64,000 nt of DNA from Epiperipatus broadwayi. Lineage: Eukaryota > Onychophora > Udeonychophora > Euonychophora > Peripatidae. The notes under the pieces were generated by a model. That model searched no databases. It saw nothing but the letters and a program-made list of their open reading frames with translations, and had not been told where the DNA came from. How positions within the stretch are numbered: the stretch's first letter is position 1; the number at the start of each line of letters is the position of its first letter. The stretch lies in contig JAQFVV010006200.1 of NCBI GenBank assembly GCA_028023455.1, forward strand, positions 4,124,860 through 4,188,859. Direction: 5' to 3'. The position numbers and the translations under genes are program-made. This document shows, piece after piece, positions 48,460-60,382 of this stretch.

Positions 48460-51400
48460 CTTTTTGGAAAGTAGATAAAAATGGAAATAAAGGTGTAAAA
48501 AGCACATGCACAGACTGCATAAGTTTCCATTAATATTAAGGTTAAAGTGGATGTTTATAATTTAAAAATTCTTGTGCACTTTAAGCACTAGCAATAACGA
48601 AATTGTTATATGACTGGCAGTAATTATACATTTGTGCTCCTTTGTATATTGATAAAATTGTGTATATATAAACTATAGCATGATACTTTTTCAGTAAGCT
48701 GGCTAGTACTGGAATCTTTTGGTGAGCTAGCCTATTCCAAAACAGTAGACTGGACTATTGATATATTTGGAAAAGGTATAAATCAGGTAATTGGTAGCAT
48801 TAAATCATCTCTATAATTTGATAGACTTCATGTATGAGCTATGAACCACAAAAAATCAAGACCATACTTTCATATAAATTCAAACACTGCCATTGCAACC
48901 TTATCATTAGCTGACTTGTTTTCAGTTATAACTTCATAATAATACTGATGTAATCATAATTTTTTTTTCTTCCACCTTTTATAGTATATTGTGGAATCTG
49001 AAAGCAATAATTAAGTAAATTCTTTATCTTGAAAAAAAAAAGTTAATTAGAATTAAAATTTTTATCTAAAAGTTTTTTTAATCCTTTAAACAACATCAGA
49101 TTGTAGGCTATTATAAGCTTTAATTAAAAAAAAACACATCTTAATCTAATTAAAAATAGATAGGGAATTTTATAATTATCAGTAATCTATTGTAATATAA
49201 AAACAAGTTTGTTTTAGATTTCTTTTTTAATTATCAAAATCAGAATAAAACATTAAATATACTTTTTTAAATGTTTAATTTATTATAATTTTTAAATTTT
49301 AAATTATTATTTAACTCTTAACTGTATTCCTGCATAATATAATAGATATCTACAAAAAGTGTTTTGTGTTTATTTTTACTTTTCCTTTCAACTTTATATA
49401 TATATATACACATGAGCACACACTAGTATGTAGTATGTTACGAGACATACAATTATCTCAATATATATATATTGTAACCTTACAGAAGCTTCTGTAAATT
49501 GGCTATTAAAAATTACAAACTATAAAAATTGTAATTTTTAAGCAAATATATTCACCACTTTCATTGGTTGTAGAATAGAATATAATCAATATCAATTAAA
49601 ACAGTCTCTCATATTAATGCTTAAGAGAAAAAATAATTTTATACAGCATTTAAAAATGGATTTCCAAGCAGATTTTATAATCAACACTTGTAATGCTTAT
49701 ATTTTTTGACATTATTCTTATTAATAAATAAAGCTATTAAATTGTATAAACAAACAGAGATGCTCACACAGCCATAAAACAAATAATTTAATACAGAAAT
49801 AGAGAATAGAATTATAAATTTAACATTAAAGCACTAAAATATTTTAAAGTAAAGCAATTATATTTCAGATTACATTTTTATTTAGGCATAGAACAAACAG
49901 CTCTTACATTTTATAATGTTATGTGCATGTGTGTGTGAAAGTTTACATGTTTAGATTTATATTTAATAAAATTAGTTTGAATTGATTTAGTTTACTAGAA
50001 TATTTATTGAATAATATCATTTATTAAAAGCTTAAGTTAAATTTAATTGAACTAAATATTTGAAAACTTTATAATAATATTATTTTAAAACCTGAAAGTA
50101 AAAATGAAGCAATTGAAAAATGTGAAATTATTTTCTTTTTTTGTTATAGATCTGAAGAAGACTGCTAGGATAGTCGAAACTGTTATAAATAAATAAAGAT
50201 TATTTGCTTAAAGTGTTAAAGGAGTGTTAATGAAGATCATTTTTGAACATTGTTCATAAAAATTTACTGCCTTGATTCAAAATCAGACAGATCTATAAAT
50301 CAAATTAGATATTCCTTGGCAATTTTAATTATAATATAGATGTTGAATTTGTTTTGAAAATTGACTAATGTTCTCCAGTCATAGCGATGATAATAATAAT
50401 AATAATTTTTGAAGTTTTTCATCATTTCAAATTTTAAAATACTAGTCTAAATATTGTAATAACAAATTATATTATTATTCCATTGGCAGATACAGAGACT
50501 TCAATTCCTTTGGTGTTTCTGTTCAGACAATTGTGTCAAGATATAAGTTTAGTCTAAAATACTGCCTAATACAAAAGAAAAGTTTAAAAGAAAATTACAC
50601 TTTTTAAAAAATTTAATAGAGTTTAACATTCAAATATTATAAAATTAAACTGATTGAAAACTTTGAGAAAATAAAGAGAAATGAAGAGAGACTGGTATAG
50701 ACTGATGTCAGGTGTCTGTCTTACCTTATTTATACCCTTGATCATATGACCATTTTATCAGACTATTTATTTACCTTTGAACTTGCAGCCTCTTACCTGA
50801 TTAGTTGAATTCTTGATCTATCTATCACTGAGGAAGGTTGTTAATCAAAAATTATTTAATTAAAATTTTAATTTTGCAATAGTTGAAGTTTTGTCTAGAT
50901 ATTTAAAATTAATTTAAAAAAAACACTTCCTGGTTTAAATAAAAATAATTAATAAAAAATTACAGTAGACCAAGATAAAATAAAGTATTAGACAATATAA
51001 AATTTATATATCTTTAATCAATCAAATATTAACGCAATTTAACATTTTTTTATTACAATTTTAAATATAGACAAATCTCAAAATGGGTTTCAAATTAAAA
51101 TTATCTTTAAGAATAAACTAAATAACATCAAATAAGTATAATATTTGCCAACTTATTCAACATTTATTCAACTAATAAAACTTCTAATTTAATAAAACAC
51201 TTTATTAAACACTTTTTATAATCAAATTAGTTTTAAATAGTTAACTATAATATTCTGTTTTACATTCAAAGTTAATTAAATATTATAGCTTTAGTTTTAA
51301 ATCAGCAAACCAAAATATAGGGGTTGAACTTGGTTTCTTGCTTTTAAAATCAATATTATCTTTTTAAAACAATTTTGCAGTTAAACTAAAACTAAATGAG

Positions 51401-51730
51401 CATTTTAAACTGTAAATTACACTTTTATAATTGACATTACTAGATTTTAAAAATTTAAAGATGTTTAACATCTGAAACATTTATTTAAATTAAAACTCAT
51501 TATTATTTAAGCTAAAAATTATTTTACAGTTAGATAATAAAGAAATACTGATATAACAGCTCTAATATTCAATAATTGTAGCATTATAAAATATTCACAA
51601 TAGTTTACTTAAAGCAAAATTAATCTACATATATTTAGCTGTCTTGGCACATAATTTAACCGAACATTTCATTTCTGCCAAATCTAAAGTTATAACACAC
51701 ACACACACATACATATATATATATATTCAT
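48460..51730. other. AT-rich stretch; one retroelement-like tail
   Basis: At 50149-50205 the motif CTGAAGAAGAC..GTCGAAAC leads to ATAAATAAATAAAG, like 3' tails of some LINE or Penelope-like elements. Otherwise no frame or repeat pair. A minus-strand donor-like AAAAAG|GTAAGT at 48460 follows a 24-codon hydrophobic open stretch. Confidence 0.4.
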
Positions 51731-51739
51731 TTTTAACTC

Positions 51740-53110
51740 TTATTGATTTGCTGTAGGATGAAATCTCCTCATGTTTAATCCAGTGTGTCTGATCTTTAGC
51801 CTCTCTTATCCACATCATACAGCACACTTCCTTATTTCATCCATCTATCTCATATGTGGTTTTTTTCTAGATCTTTTACAATCTCTTGGAATCCAGTTTA
51901 AGGTTTCAACTGTCTATCTGTTATTACCTATTCTAGCAATATACATCCAACCCAAGTTTACCTCAGTCTCTTAATTCTTTCAATGATGTCAGCAACACCT
52001 GTTGTTCTCTCACCAATGTATTTCATTTTTGATCTCTTCTTGTTATTCCTACATGCATCTCTCCATACTTTATTGAGTGATCTGAAGTTTCTGTATTGCT
52101 CTTCTGTTAAGTGTCCAAGTCTCTGATCTATAAATAAGAATTGATAAAACACATTTATCAAAAAGTTTTCTTTTTAAACACATAGACATATTTTTTTTAA
52201 TATTAAATTATTTTTACCAAATGCACTGCAACAAAGTTTAATTTTATGTTTAATTTCATCCATTATGTTTCCATCTATAGTAATAATCCGATCAATGCAT
52301 TTATAGTTGCTAACTTATTATAATTTATCATTATCACTACTTTTTTTTTCTTTTGAGAAAATCTATTGAACATTACTTTAGTCTTTTTAACATTTACTTT
52401 TGATCCTACTGTCTTACTTTATTTGATAATTCTTGCAACATTTCCTTAAGTTCTTAAGCATAATTTGCAACTGCAAAATCTAGATGATTTAAATAAATCT
52501 CCATCTACATTTTTCTCTTAGCTTTCCATTTTCATTTACAATATACTTCTTGCAATCCTATTGTAAAAAGTTTTCAAAATATAGAATCACTCTATCATAC
52601 AGCCTTCATGATATTATTCTTTTTAGTAGTATTATAAAAAGTAATTGTTGCTGCAGCATTTTATAAATACTCTTCAGAATATGACAATATCCTGGTCTAT
52701 ATCTTGATAATCCAATGCTTTAATCATTAAAGAAATGCTTATAGAATCAAATGCCTTTTCATAATCTATAAGTCTAAAGCATAATGGTAACTTATATTCA
52801 TAAATCCTTTCTATAAATTTCCTCAGTATTTGGATATGACCCAGTGTACTAAAACCTCTTATAAATCCAGTTTCATGTATTTATTTATTTTGGATGGTTA
52901 AAATCCAAAGTTTGTTGTAGACAAGTTGTAATTATCTTGATAAAAATTTTGTATAAAACTGATAAAAAACTGCTAGGTTTGTATTTTCTAATATCTTTAT
53001 ATTTTTTAAATATTAATACCACATTCTTCCAATCATCTGGCACATCTTTATCTTTTAAACAATTCAGATATAACTTTGCCAACGATTTTTTTATTTCTTG
53101 ACTTGCTTCT
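51740..53110 (-). pseudogene. RTE-type LINE ORF2 3' half, decayed
   Basis: Minus strand. 52885-53082 has the RT finger pattern DWKNVVLIFKK, then RKYKPSSFLSVLYKIF (from NYRPISLLSVLYK). 51958-52161 has the C-terminal region with HLTEEQYRNFRSLNKV and TGVADIIERIKRLR, typical of RTE-type proteins. Between them many stops. The 3' tail (51740-51960) also occurs at 40440-40700 and 60255-60372. Confidence 0.75.
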
Positions 53111-53229
53111 TGTAAGATATCAATTATATATATATTGATATGAAGATTTTCATGGGTTACAGATATAAATGATATATTTCACAGGTCAGTTTGATCATCC
53201 AAGCCCTGAATTGGGTGATGAATAGAATA

Positions 53230-53472
53230 CTATAAGGATAATGATTGTAGAAGTACTGTAAAGAGTGATTTTAAAATCTTCAGAGTAATGTATTTTTTAA
53301 AAAACTTCTTCAAAATAGGAGGAAATTTGCATGTACCATCATGTTTGTTGATATAATTTGATCTTTTGAGTATCTCAATGGTTTCTTTGATCTTATTTGA
53401 CTGAGATGTATATATAGATGACACATTTATCATCTGGCAACATGATACAAATAAATTGTTACTTTTTCTCAC
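53230..53472 (-). pseudogene. Penelope-like element C-terminal fragment
   Basis: 81 codons: IKETIEILKRSNYINKHDG..PPILKKFF, the same C-terminal block as in the plus-strand fragment at 54012-54227. Only this end of the element remains. It abuts the plus-strand fragment head to head. Confidence 0.65.
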
Positions 53473-54240
53473 ATTTAAATAATTATCACCCTCATATTAA
53501 ATTTACAATGAAAACAGAGACTGATGAAAAACTTCCATTTCTTAATATACTCCTCAAAAAAAAAAATCTTCAATTGTTTTCAGGCATACAGACAGATATA
53601 TACAATTTTCATCACATCATCAGCTAACTTACATTTTTTCTGTAGCCCAAACACTTTTCAATAGAACAATTAACCTTTCAGATAAATCATATCTGAAAGA
53701 AGAAATAAATCGCATATAAATAATATTTTATTAGCTTTAAAGTCTAAAATAATCAAAATAAGGAAAAAAAAGAGAAAGAATTATTAGAATTAGTGTCCCT
53801 TATATATAAGAAACTGCAGACAATAATGGATGTTTTCTAAAATGCTACAATATAAAAATAGCATATACTCCTTATCAAAACATTGGTATATATATCATAA
53901 TCAAGCCTAAAGATGCAGTCCATCTTGAGGCTTGTGAAGTTTATGAAATTTCAGGTGGCATTTGGATACTTTTTAATGCACGTATGAACAATCATTGCAT
54001 CAGTATTAGAAGTGGTTGATGACCATGCTAATGCAGTTAAGAAATACTCATCATCATCAACATTCTCACTCCATGTTATGAATTCAGTTCACAATATTGA
54101 TTTGTATAATACCAGGATCAGAAAAGCCATCGAGATACTAAAAAAAGCAAATTATGTCAACAAACCTGATGACATAAGCAAACTTCCTCCTATTTGGAAG
54201 AATTTTTTTAAAAATACATTATTTTGAAGATTTTTTGTCT
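53418..54240 (+). pseudogene. Penelope-like element 3' part, decayed
   Basis: Plus strand. 53460-53627 reads NNYHPHIKFTMKTETDEKLP..FLNILL, the post-palm RT block of Penelope-like elements. 54012-54227 reads the C-terminal block NIDLYNTRIRKAIEILK..LPPIWKNFF. Between them frames are broken and the GIY-YIG core is not readable. Confidence 0.7.
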
Positions 54241-55460
54241 TTTATTGTTCACTTTTATGTACCTGCTTTTTTCTATTGACATAACTTTAGCATTGTTATA
54301 AATCACCATTTACAGCATCTCTACAATCTTCTTAGAGTATTATATTTATTATCCAAAAGTTGGTATATTTGTAATAAAAATCAAACACAGATAAACCCAT
54401 AAAATATATCAGATATATATATATATATAGTTAATACTATATTTCATTTTTTTTGTTATAGTAATAATGCTAATATGATGACTGGAAATATGGCTAAAAT
54501 AATTGTATTTTTTAAATTGCATATGTATATAACCATTAAAAACAGTCAACACTTAGACAATCCCACTGTAGATAATAATCAACAATCTCAAATTGTTGTC
54601 ATGGGCAACCAATACATTTTCTGATATTACTTATTACATAGTTGACTTCAGCTTAAATTTATTTTATTGTATGTATTGTTAAAATATATTGTTAAACTTT
54701 GCTGTTAACTAAAAAATGACTTTTTGCTTTCTCTTTGAGACATTAAAGAAACTAAGCAGAAGAAATTTATTAATATCCACTGGATATATTCCTCTCATTG
54801 GAGTAAGTACTGGATAAATGCTTACCAACCCAATCAGTCATGTGACAAGTCTATTGACTTTTTATCTCTAAGATTAAGTTCAAAAACAGTATTCCTTTTC
54901 AATTGCATGATAATTCTTAATTAAATTATCAGTTGAGTATTTTTAAAAGCAGGATAAATATATGTGTGAATAATTTTATGGCAGATAAAATTAAATTATG
55001 GCCTTCATTTCTAGAGATCTGAAAAGTTATTAACCAAGGCAGTGAATGAGTTGAAAGTAGAGTGCACTAAAATCCTCTGACTGTAACCCAGGTTAGCATT
55101 TGATGAAACTTTAATTTAGGTGCAGTTCACTTTAGATGATGGGTGACATGGAAAAAAGAGAAAAGGATGAGAAGATGATTGATTTGAAAAGTGAACATAT
55201 ATTTTACTAAATAAAATGCGGAAGAACAACATTGTGCAGATTGGTAGTATTTTAGACAGAGTGGTAATATTAGCTATTTAACTTAATCAAAAATACTAAA
55301 TATAGATAATTCATATTAATATCTTAAGTTCTTATATCACACCAAACATTTTAAAATGTCATGAGAAACTTTAAATCTTGAATTGGAAAACAATTGAAAA
55401 ATGAAAGTGCTGTTGATAAATTTGTTTATGATAACTGTGGAATTTGCAGAAAAGAAAAGT
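54241..55460. other. AT-rich stretch without recognised feature
   Basis: No supported frame, RNA gene or repeat pair. Confidence 0.4.
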
Positions 55461-55511
55461 TGTTATATATAGAGTAAGTTAAAAACAAACTCTTATGAAG
55501 CTTCAAAAATA

Positions 55512-55566
55512 CCCTCAACCTCAGACCGCAGTTTCTGCCTCTAGCGTCATCAGTGAGGTGCTAGGG
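55512..55566 (-). ncRNA. Hammerhead-ribozyme-like motif, left arm
   Basis: Mirror of 55886-55940. Same CTGATGA, GAAAC and GTC boxes and the same stem I; the stem III loop differs (TGCG instead of CGTG). Confidence 0.45.
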
Positions 55567-55885
55567 AATAAAAATACTAGAACTAGTCTAGCATTTTATC
55601 AATGCCTAACTATTGAGAAGAAAATCTGAAACTTTCAGACATTTAAATGTCCAAAAATCCAGCTATCTAACTCAAATAGCCATATGGGACTGAACTAAGT
55701 TCAGATACACCATATATTAATAGCTCTAGCAATATAAAATCACCAAAGCATTAATAGCAAAAAAACTAAAATTAAATTGAGTTAGATAGCTGGATTTTTG
55801 GACATTTAAATGTCTGAAAGTTTCAGATTTTCTTCTCAATAGTTAGGCATTGATAAAATGCTGGACTAATTCTAGTATTTTTATT

Positions 55886-55940
55886 CCCTAGCACCTCACT
55901 GATGACGCTAGAGGCAGAAACCGTGGTCTGAGGTTGAGGG
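55886..55940 (+). ncRNA. Hammerhead-ribozyme-like motif, right arm
   Basis: CTGATGA (55899-55905), short stem II GCT/GGC with loop AGA, GAAAC (55917-55921), minimal stem III AC/GT with loop CGTG, and GTC (55926-55928). Stem I is CCTCA/TGAGG next to the core, an internal loop, then CCCT/AGGG: the type I layout. The 10.1-11.1 position is C-A instead of G-C, which may weaken metal binding. Confidence 0.45.
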
Positions 55941-56660
55941 TATTTTTGAAGCTTCATAAGAGTTTGTTTTTAACTTACTCTATATATAACATTTGTAAAT
56001 AGGAGCTTTATTAAAATTAGGTCATCTGACTTGATTTTTTATCAATTCAAAGAAAAGTTGTATATCATAAATTCTTTCTTTAAGAAATATATTAATGTAC
56101 ATGGAATTATACAATGAAGGTATTGCAGAATTGGATAATATTTTAACTAATAAAAAACTTTATTCTCAAAGATTATAGTGTTCTTAATAGATCCAAAACA
56201 GAAAATGATCATTGATTAAGTAAGTTGTAAGATATGTGTACTAAAAAAGACAGTACTAATAGTTTATATTCCTAACCTTCAGAAACATTCCAATGAATTA
56301 AAATTAAAATGTATGCTAATCATTTTAAAATATTAAAAGACATTGAAGATGGTTTAAAATTAACTAAGATTAATAAAAAGAAAACTGATAATCTATTAAA
56401 AACATCAATAGTGTATTAAAAAGAATCCATTGACTGAATAATCCATTAAGAAGAATTGAATATCTGGAGTTTGTAAAATAGAGAACAAGAATATATAATT
56501 GTGAATTGACAAGTAAGACTAAAAAAGATGACACAAATCTCAAAAGTATAAAACAATATTTTGATATTGGAAAAAAAGTTATTTTAACAATAAAAAAAAA
56601 GAAACTATTACTAAGAGAAAGATCTTGTGAAGTGTATGGAAAAAATCTACAAAGAATAAT

Positions 56661-56766
56661 TTTTTTTGAGGGGAGGGGGGGATCGCCGCGCCCCCGGAAG
56701 GGAGGGGGTGGGTGGGAGGGGGGTGTGCGGCGCGGGGCGGGGGGAGGGGAGGAAAAAAAAAAAAAA
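56661..56766. other. G-rich island with flanking 10-bp direct repeat
   Basis: About 84 bases (56669-56752) almost wholly G and C, with many G runs on the plus strand, in DNA otherwise very AT-rich. T7 precedes it and a long A run follows. AAAGAATAAT flanks it on both sides (56651-56660, 56766-56775). Either a small insertion with a poly(A)-like tail or an assembly artefact. Confidence 0.6.
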
Positions 56767-56859
56767 AAGAATAATATATTAATAGATAACAAGAAAGCAG
56801 TCACTATTACAATTACTATGAATCACCAAGCATTTTAAATGAAGAAATGAGACATTAAA

Positions 56860-58030
56860 TTATAAAGAAGAGCTCTAGGAAAAGATAGAATTATTGTTGA
56901 CATCTTAAAACAAGCATGTGAAGAAATAGAAAAAAAAACATTAAAAAAGCTATTTATTAAATGATTATTAATAAAGATGTACCAATGATTAGAAGAATGC
57001 AGTAGAAATATTAATATCTAAGAAAGGTGATAAAGAAGATTTGCTAGAAATTATAGACTTTATCAGATCAATACAAAATCTTTGCTAAGATAATTATAAT
57101 TCTTCTGCAGTAAACTTTGAAGATAAATTAATTTTAAAAAAGATGGATTTAAAAGTGATTTCATCATAATGAATGAGAAATTTTATAGAAAAGATAAATA
57201 AATGTTATGCTTTAAATTTGTAGATTATGAAAATGCATTTGATTTTATGCCCATTTTCATAATGACTGAACTTTGGTTCATCAAGATATAAACTCAGGAT
57301 AGAATATATCTTGAAGAATATTTATTAAAATGCATCAGCATTAGTTAAGTTATTTAGTGGCATTAAGATCAGCATTGTCAAAGATGTCAACAGAATTATT
57401 TCCTATCTCCAACATTTTTAAGTAATTTTTACAAGTATTTTGCAGATTAAAGTGGTAAGTCCAGAAATAATAATACATGGAGATAATTTAAGATCATCTG
57501 TATTTTGGAGATGATGTGGTCATTTTTGCAAACAATCGTTCAGAGCTTTGTTAATAGAGAAAATAGTAAAGTAGTTCTTAATATTTAAATATATGGATAT
57601 TATCTTTACTAAATACAAAGTAGGTCTTACAAAATTACTAAAATGTTTGATGGAATTTATTAGAAAAAGAACAAAAAAATTAATTATCATGAATTAGATG
57701 TTCACAATTACAAATATCTTGGTAAGATTATTAATGCAGATGGAAACATAATGGATGAAATTAATCATATAATTAAACTTGAATGGAGTGTTTTTTATAA
57801 AAATAACTTAATGTTAAAAAGAAATATGCTTATTTGTTTGAAAAGGACATTTTTAGGTGTGTTTTACCAGTTCTTATTATGATCAGAGAGTTGGACATTT
57901 GACAAAAAAGCAACACAGATACTTTAAACTACTCAATGGAAGTATGTTGGATATAATAAGAAATGGTCAAAAATGAAATAATTGGGTAAGAGAACAAACA
58001 ATTATCATTGGTATCAAAAAAAAAAAAAAC
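56860..58030 (+). pseudogene. RTE-type LINE ORF2, decayed
   Basis: Plus strand. Near 57220 the palm motif A reads FVDYENAFDF (catalytic D present). Near 57500 a broken motif C region (DDVV-like, followed by FANNRSE). At 57690-57790 HNYKYLGKIINADGNIMDEI, and later ICLKRTFLGVF, the thumb/connection region of RTE-type enzymes. Frameshifts throughout. It is the opposite strand from the RTE copy at 51.7-53.1 kb. Confidence 0.72.
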
Positions 58031-59500
58031 TGTAATAGAGCCGAGCTATATATATTGCTTGAAGAGATAGTAATAAAGGAACAGTTCACAATTTTAAACT
58101 TGACCTTAAGGGATTGCAACAATCTAGAAAGATATTACAGTTGCTGTGGACAAAAGAAGCAACTGATTAGAGACATTGGATTACACTTGGAGAGATCAAT
58201 ATCCTGCAATGATTTAATAATATTTGAGAATAAAGATATATGATAAATGCATAAAATATTTTCCAAATAACATTAATTACAAGAATATTAATGATATGAT
58301 GTAGATTTAAAATTAAGATGCCAGAACAAATTGTACCAAAAATTGTGACAAAAGATTAAATTATAACTGTCGATAATCGAATGCTATCTCTGCCCTAATA
58401 ATTTAGGGCAGCGTGAGTAGCAGATTCTTGGACCCAAGATTCATGCACCAACCATACTTAATTTTAGTCACTTTTGGTCTTTAAACTTTTTACGAGCAAT
58501 TAACAACTATATTATTTTTTAAATGCCATTTTATCAGACTTTTAATGTCTTATTTTTTATATTACTTTAATTAGTGCACGCACCTATATAAATCTGCAAA
58601 AGTCTTTCACTTAAAATTTGTCGCAATTATAAAAATTACTCTTCCAAAAAGATTTACGAGTTTAAGAAAAATAGACAAATGTTATCTTTAGTGACCTAAA
58701 AGCAGAAATTTTTTCGGACTCTGTTTACATAACTTGCTATAAAGACAATCTTGATTCCCTACAAAAAAAGGGAGTGTAATTTCTATTAAGCTTTTAAAAC
58801 TTACTAAATAGAATTCGCCCTTAGAATAAACCCGTAAACAAAGTAATTATCTTTAGAAATACTCCTAAAAAAAAAAAAAGAAAGGCACATTTTAACAAAT
58901 TAATCAATAAAAACTTACCTTTGAAAAGTCTATGGTTTATTTTCTAATTTCCATAACTGAGAGTATAGTATTAAGTAATGTTTTGAATTGGAGTCGTTTC
59001 TGTTTCCTGTCTAGTGATTTTAAATAACTGTAAAATAAACTTTTTGAAAAGTATTAACACCTCTAATCTAAAAAGTAAATATTTTTACGATTTTAAACCC
59101 CCCCCCCCCAATTGAAAATAAAGGAATCTTTTACGTGTATGCGCAATGTTTACAAATAAAAACTAATATCTTTCAGAAGACATGATAATTAAAAAATAAA
59201 CATCTTATTCACATATCATTTATCATATGTCTCTGTAATGTGTGATTAAAGTTTGGAATACAGTATATTTAAATACATATTAGATGAAGTTAAGCTTAAG
59301 TATCTCTAAAAATAATACATATATGAAGTTAATATGGACTACGTGAAAAATATATGTTTCTAATATCTATGGAGTAAGTGGTTGGTCTGTTTTCTGGAGT
59401 AATGGATGGTTGTGATAGGATTGAGCTAGATGAAAGATGCACTGATTAATAACCAAAAAATTTGCAAATATATAAAATAAACATTACATTGAATTGTTAT
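58031..59500. other. Unassigned stretch
   Basis: Contains the hairpin GCCCTAATAATTTAGGGC (58393-58410), a C11 run near 59100 and a minus-strand donor-like CAAAG|GTAAGT at 58921. No coding exon can be supported. Confidence 0.4.
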
Positions 59501-59501
59501 A

Positions 59502-60138
59502 TATAGGGTATATGAGCACAGACTTCCAGACGACCCATCACTCTCCACTCTATGTAATAACACTGATACACTCAAGCACATATATGCTGAAAAGATAAAT
59601 AATCACCAATATACGTATTTCATGCTAAACCAGCAATCATCAGTTGGTCCAGATTATCATCTCCCACACATATATACTATAAGTGCTCAGATATATATTA
59701 AGATAGACAATCTTCATACTTTAATGGACAGGCTCCAATCTACTACGCACTCCAACTCTTCAACTGTCCATCCAATTGAAAATCTGATGATGATGATGAT
59801 GACAAGAATCTCGGCCTCAGGGTGGCCTTTGAGCATTTTATCATCAGATTTTCAATTGGATGGACAGTTGAAGAGTTGGAGTCTGTAGTAGATTGGAGCC
59901 TGTCCATTAAAGTATGAAGATTGTCTATCTTAATATATATCTGAGCACTTATAGTATATGTGTGTGGGAGATGATAATCTGGACCAACTGATGATTGCTG
60001 GTTTAGCATGAAATACGTATATTGGTGATTATTTATCTTTTCAGCATATATGTGCTTGAGTGTATCAGTGTTATTAGAAAGAGTGGAGAGTGATGGGTCG
60101 TCTGGAAGTCTGTGCTCATATACCCTATATATTACATA
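59502..60138. repeat. Inverted pair of family S repeats, near-identical arms
   Basis: Left minus copy (59502-59790) and right plus copy (59838-60138) mirror each other almost base for base, from CCCTATATAT/ATATATAGGG at the outside to CATCAGATTTTCAATTGGATGG near the middle. The spacer is about 50 bp with (ATG)n. Transcription would give a ~290-bp hairpin. The frames here on both strands are shadows. Confidence 0.88.
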
Positions 60139-60254
60139 TATAGACACAGGTATATAACAAGCCTGTGTTTCAGTTATTGAATTGTTGTACAATTAAACTT
60201 GGTCAAACAAAACATATGGTCAATGAAAAAAAGAAAACTCAAATAAGAAAAGTT

Positions 60255-60372
60255 CTTTTAGATTATTATTGATTCACTGCAAAATGAAGATTTCTCCAAG
60301 AATATTCCAGTGTCTATACCAATTCAACAAACCTTTTTCATCTATACAACTAAAATGTCACTTTCTAAGTCC
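60255..60372 (-). pseudogene. RTE-type LINE 3' tail fragment (continues at 60713)
   Basis: TTATTGATTCACTGCAAAATGAAG to CCTTTACAATCT matches the tails at 40440 and 51740; it resumes at 60713 with TTTACAATCTCTTTGGAACC. Family H copy 6 was inserted within it. Confidence 0.7.
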
Positions 60373-60382
60373 TTTACAATCT

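Larger units (their letters stand above)
55461..55991. mobile_element. Long inverted repeat (215-bp arms) with hammerhead-like cores
   Basis: Arms 55461-55675 and 55777-55991 are nearly identical (a handful of mismatches) around a 101-bp spacer. The spacer contains GGGACTGAACTAAGTTCAG, also found at the start of family H copy 6 (60383), so the two families are related. Each arm holds a hammerhead-like segment, on the minus strand at 55512-55566 and on the plus strand at 55886-55940. No target duplication could be seen. Confidence 0.88.

Noticed and set aside
50149-50205. CTGAAGA ... GTCGAAAC as another hammerhead ribozyme
   Set aside because: The two boxes fit, but no stem I or stem III and no NUH cleavage site can be built; it looks like the 3' tail of a LINE or Penelope-like element.
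56370-56838. 144- and 110-residue frames over the G-rich island
   Set aside because: Low-complexity translation of homopolymer and G-rich sequence; no domain.
58870-58990. Host first exon ending at CAAAG|GTAAGT (minus strand, 58921)
   Set aside because: The only ATG upstream gives five codons before a stop; no promoter or conserved frame supports it.
59743-60192. 149-residue open frame as a gene
   Set aside because: It reads through the inverted family S repeats; similar peptides appear on the opposite strand and at other family S copies.
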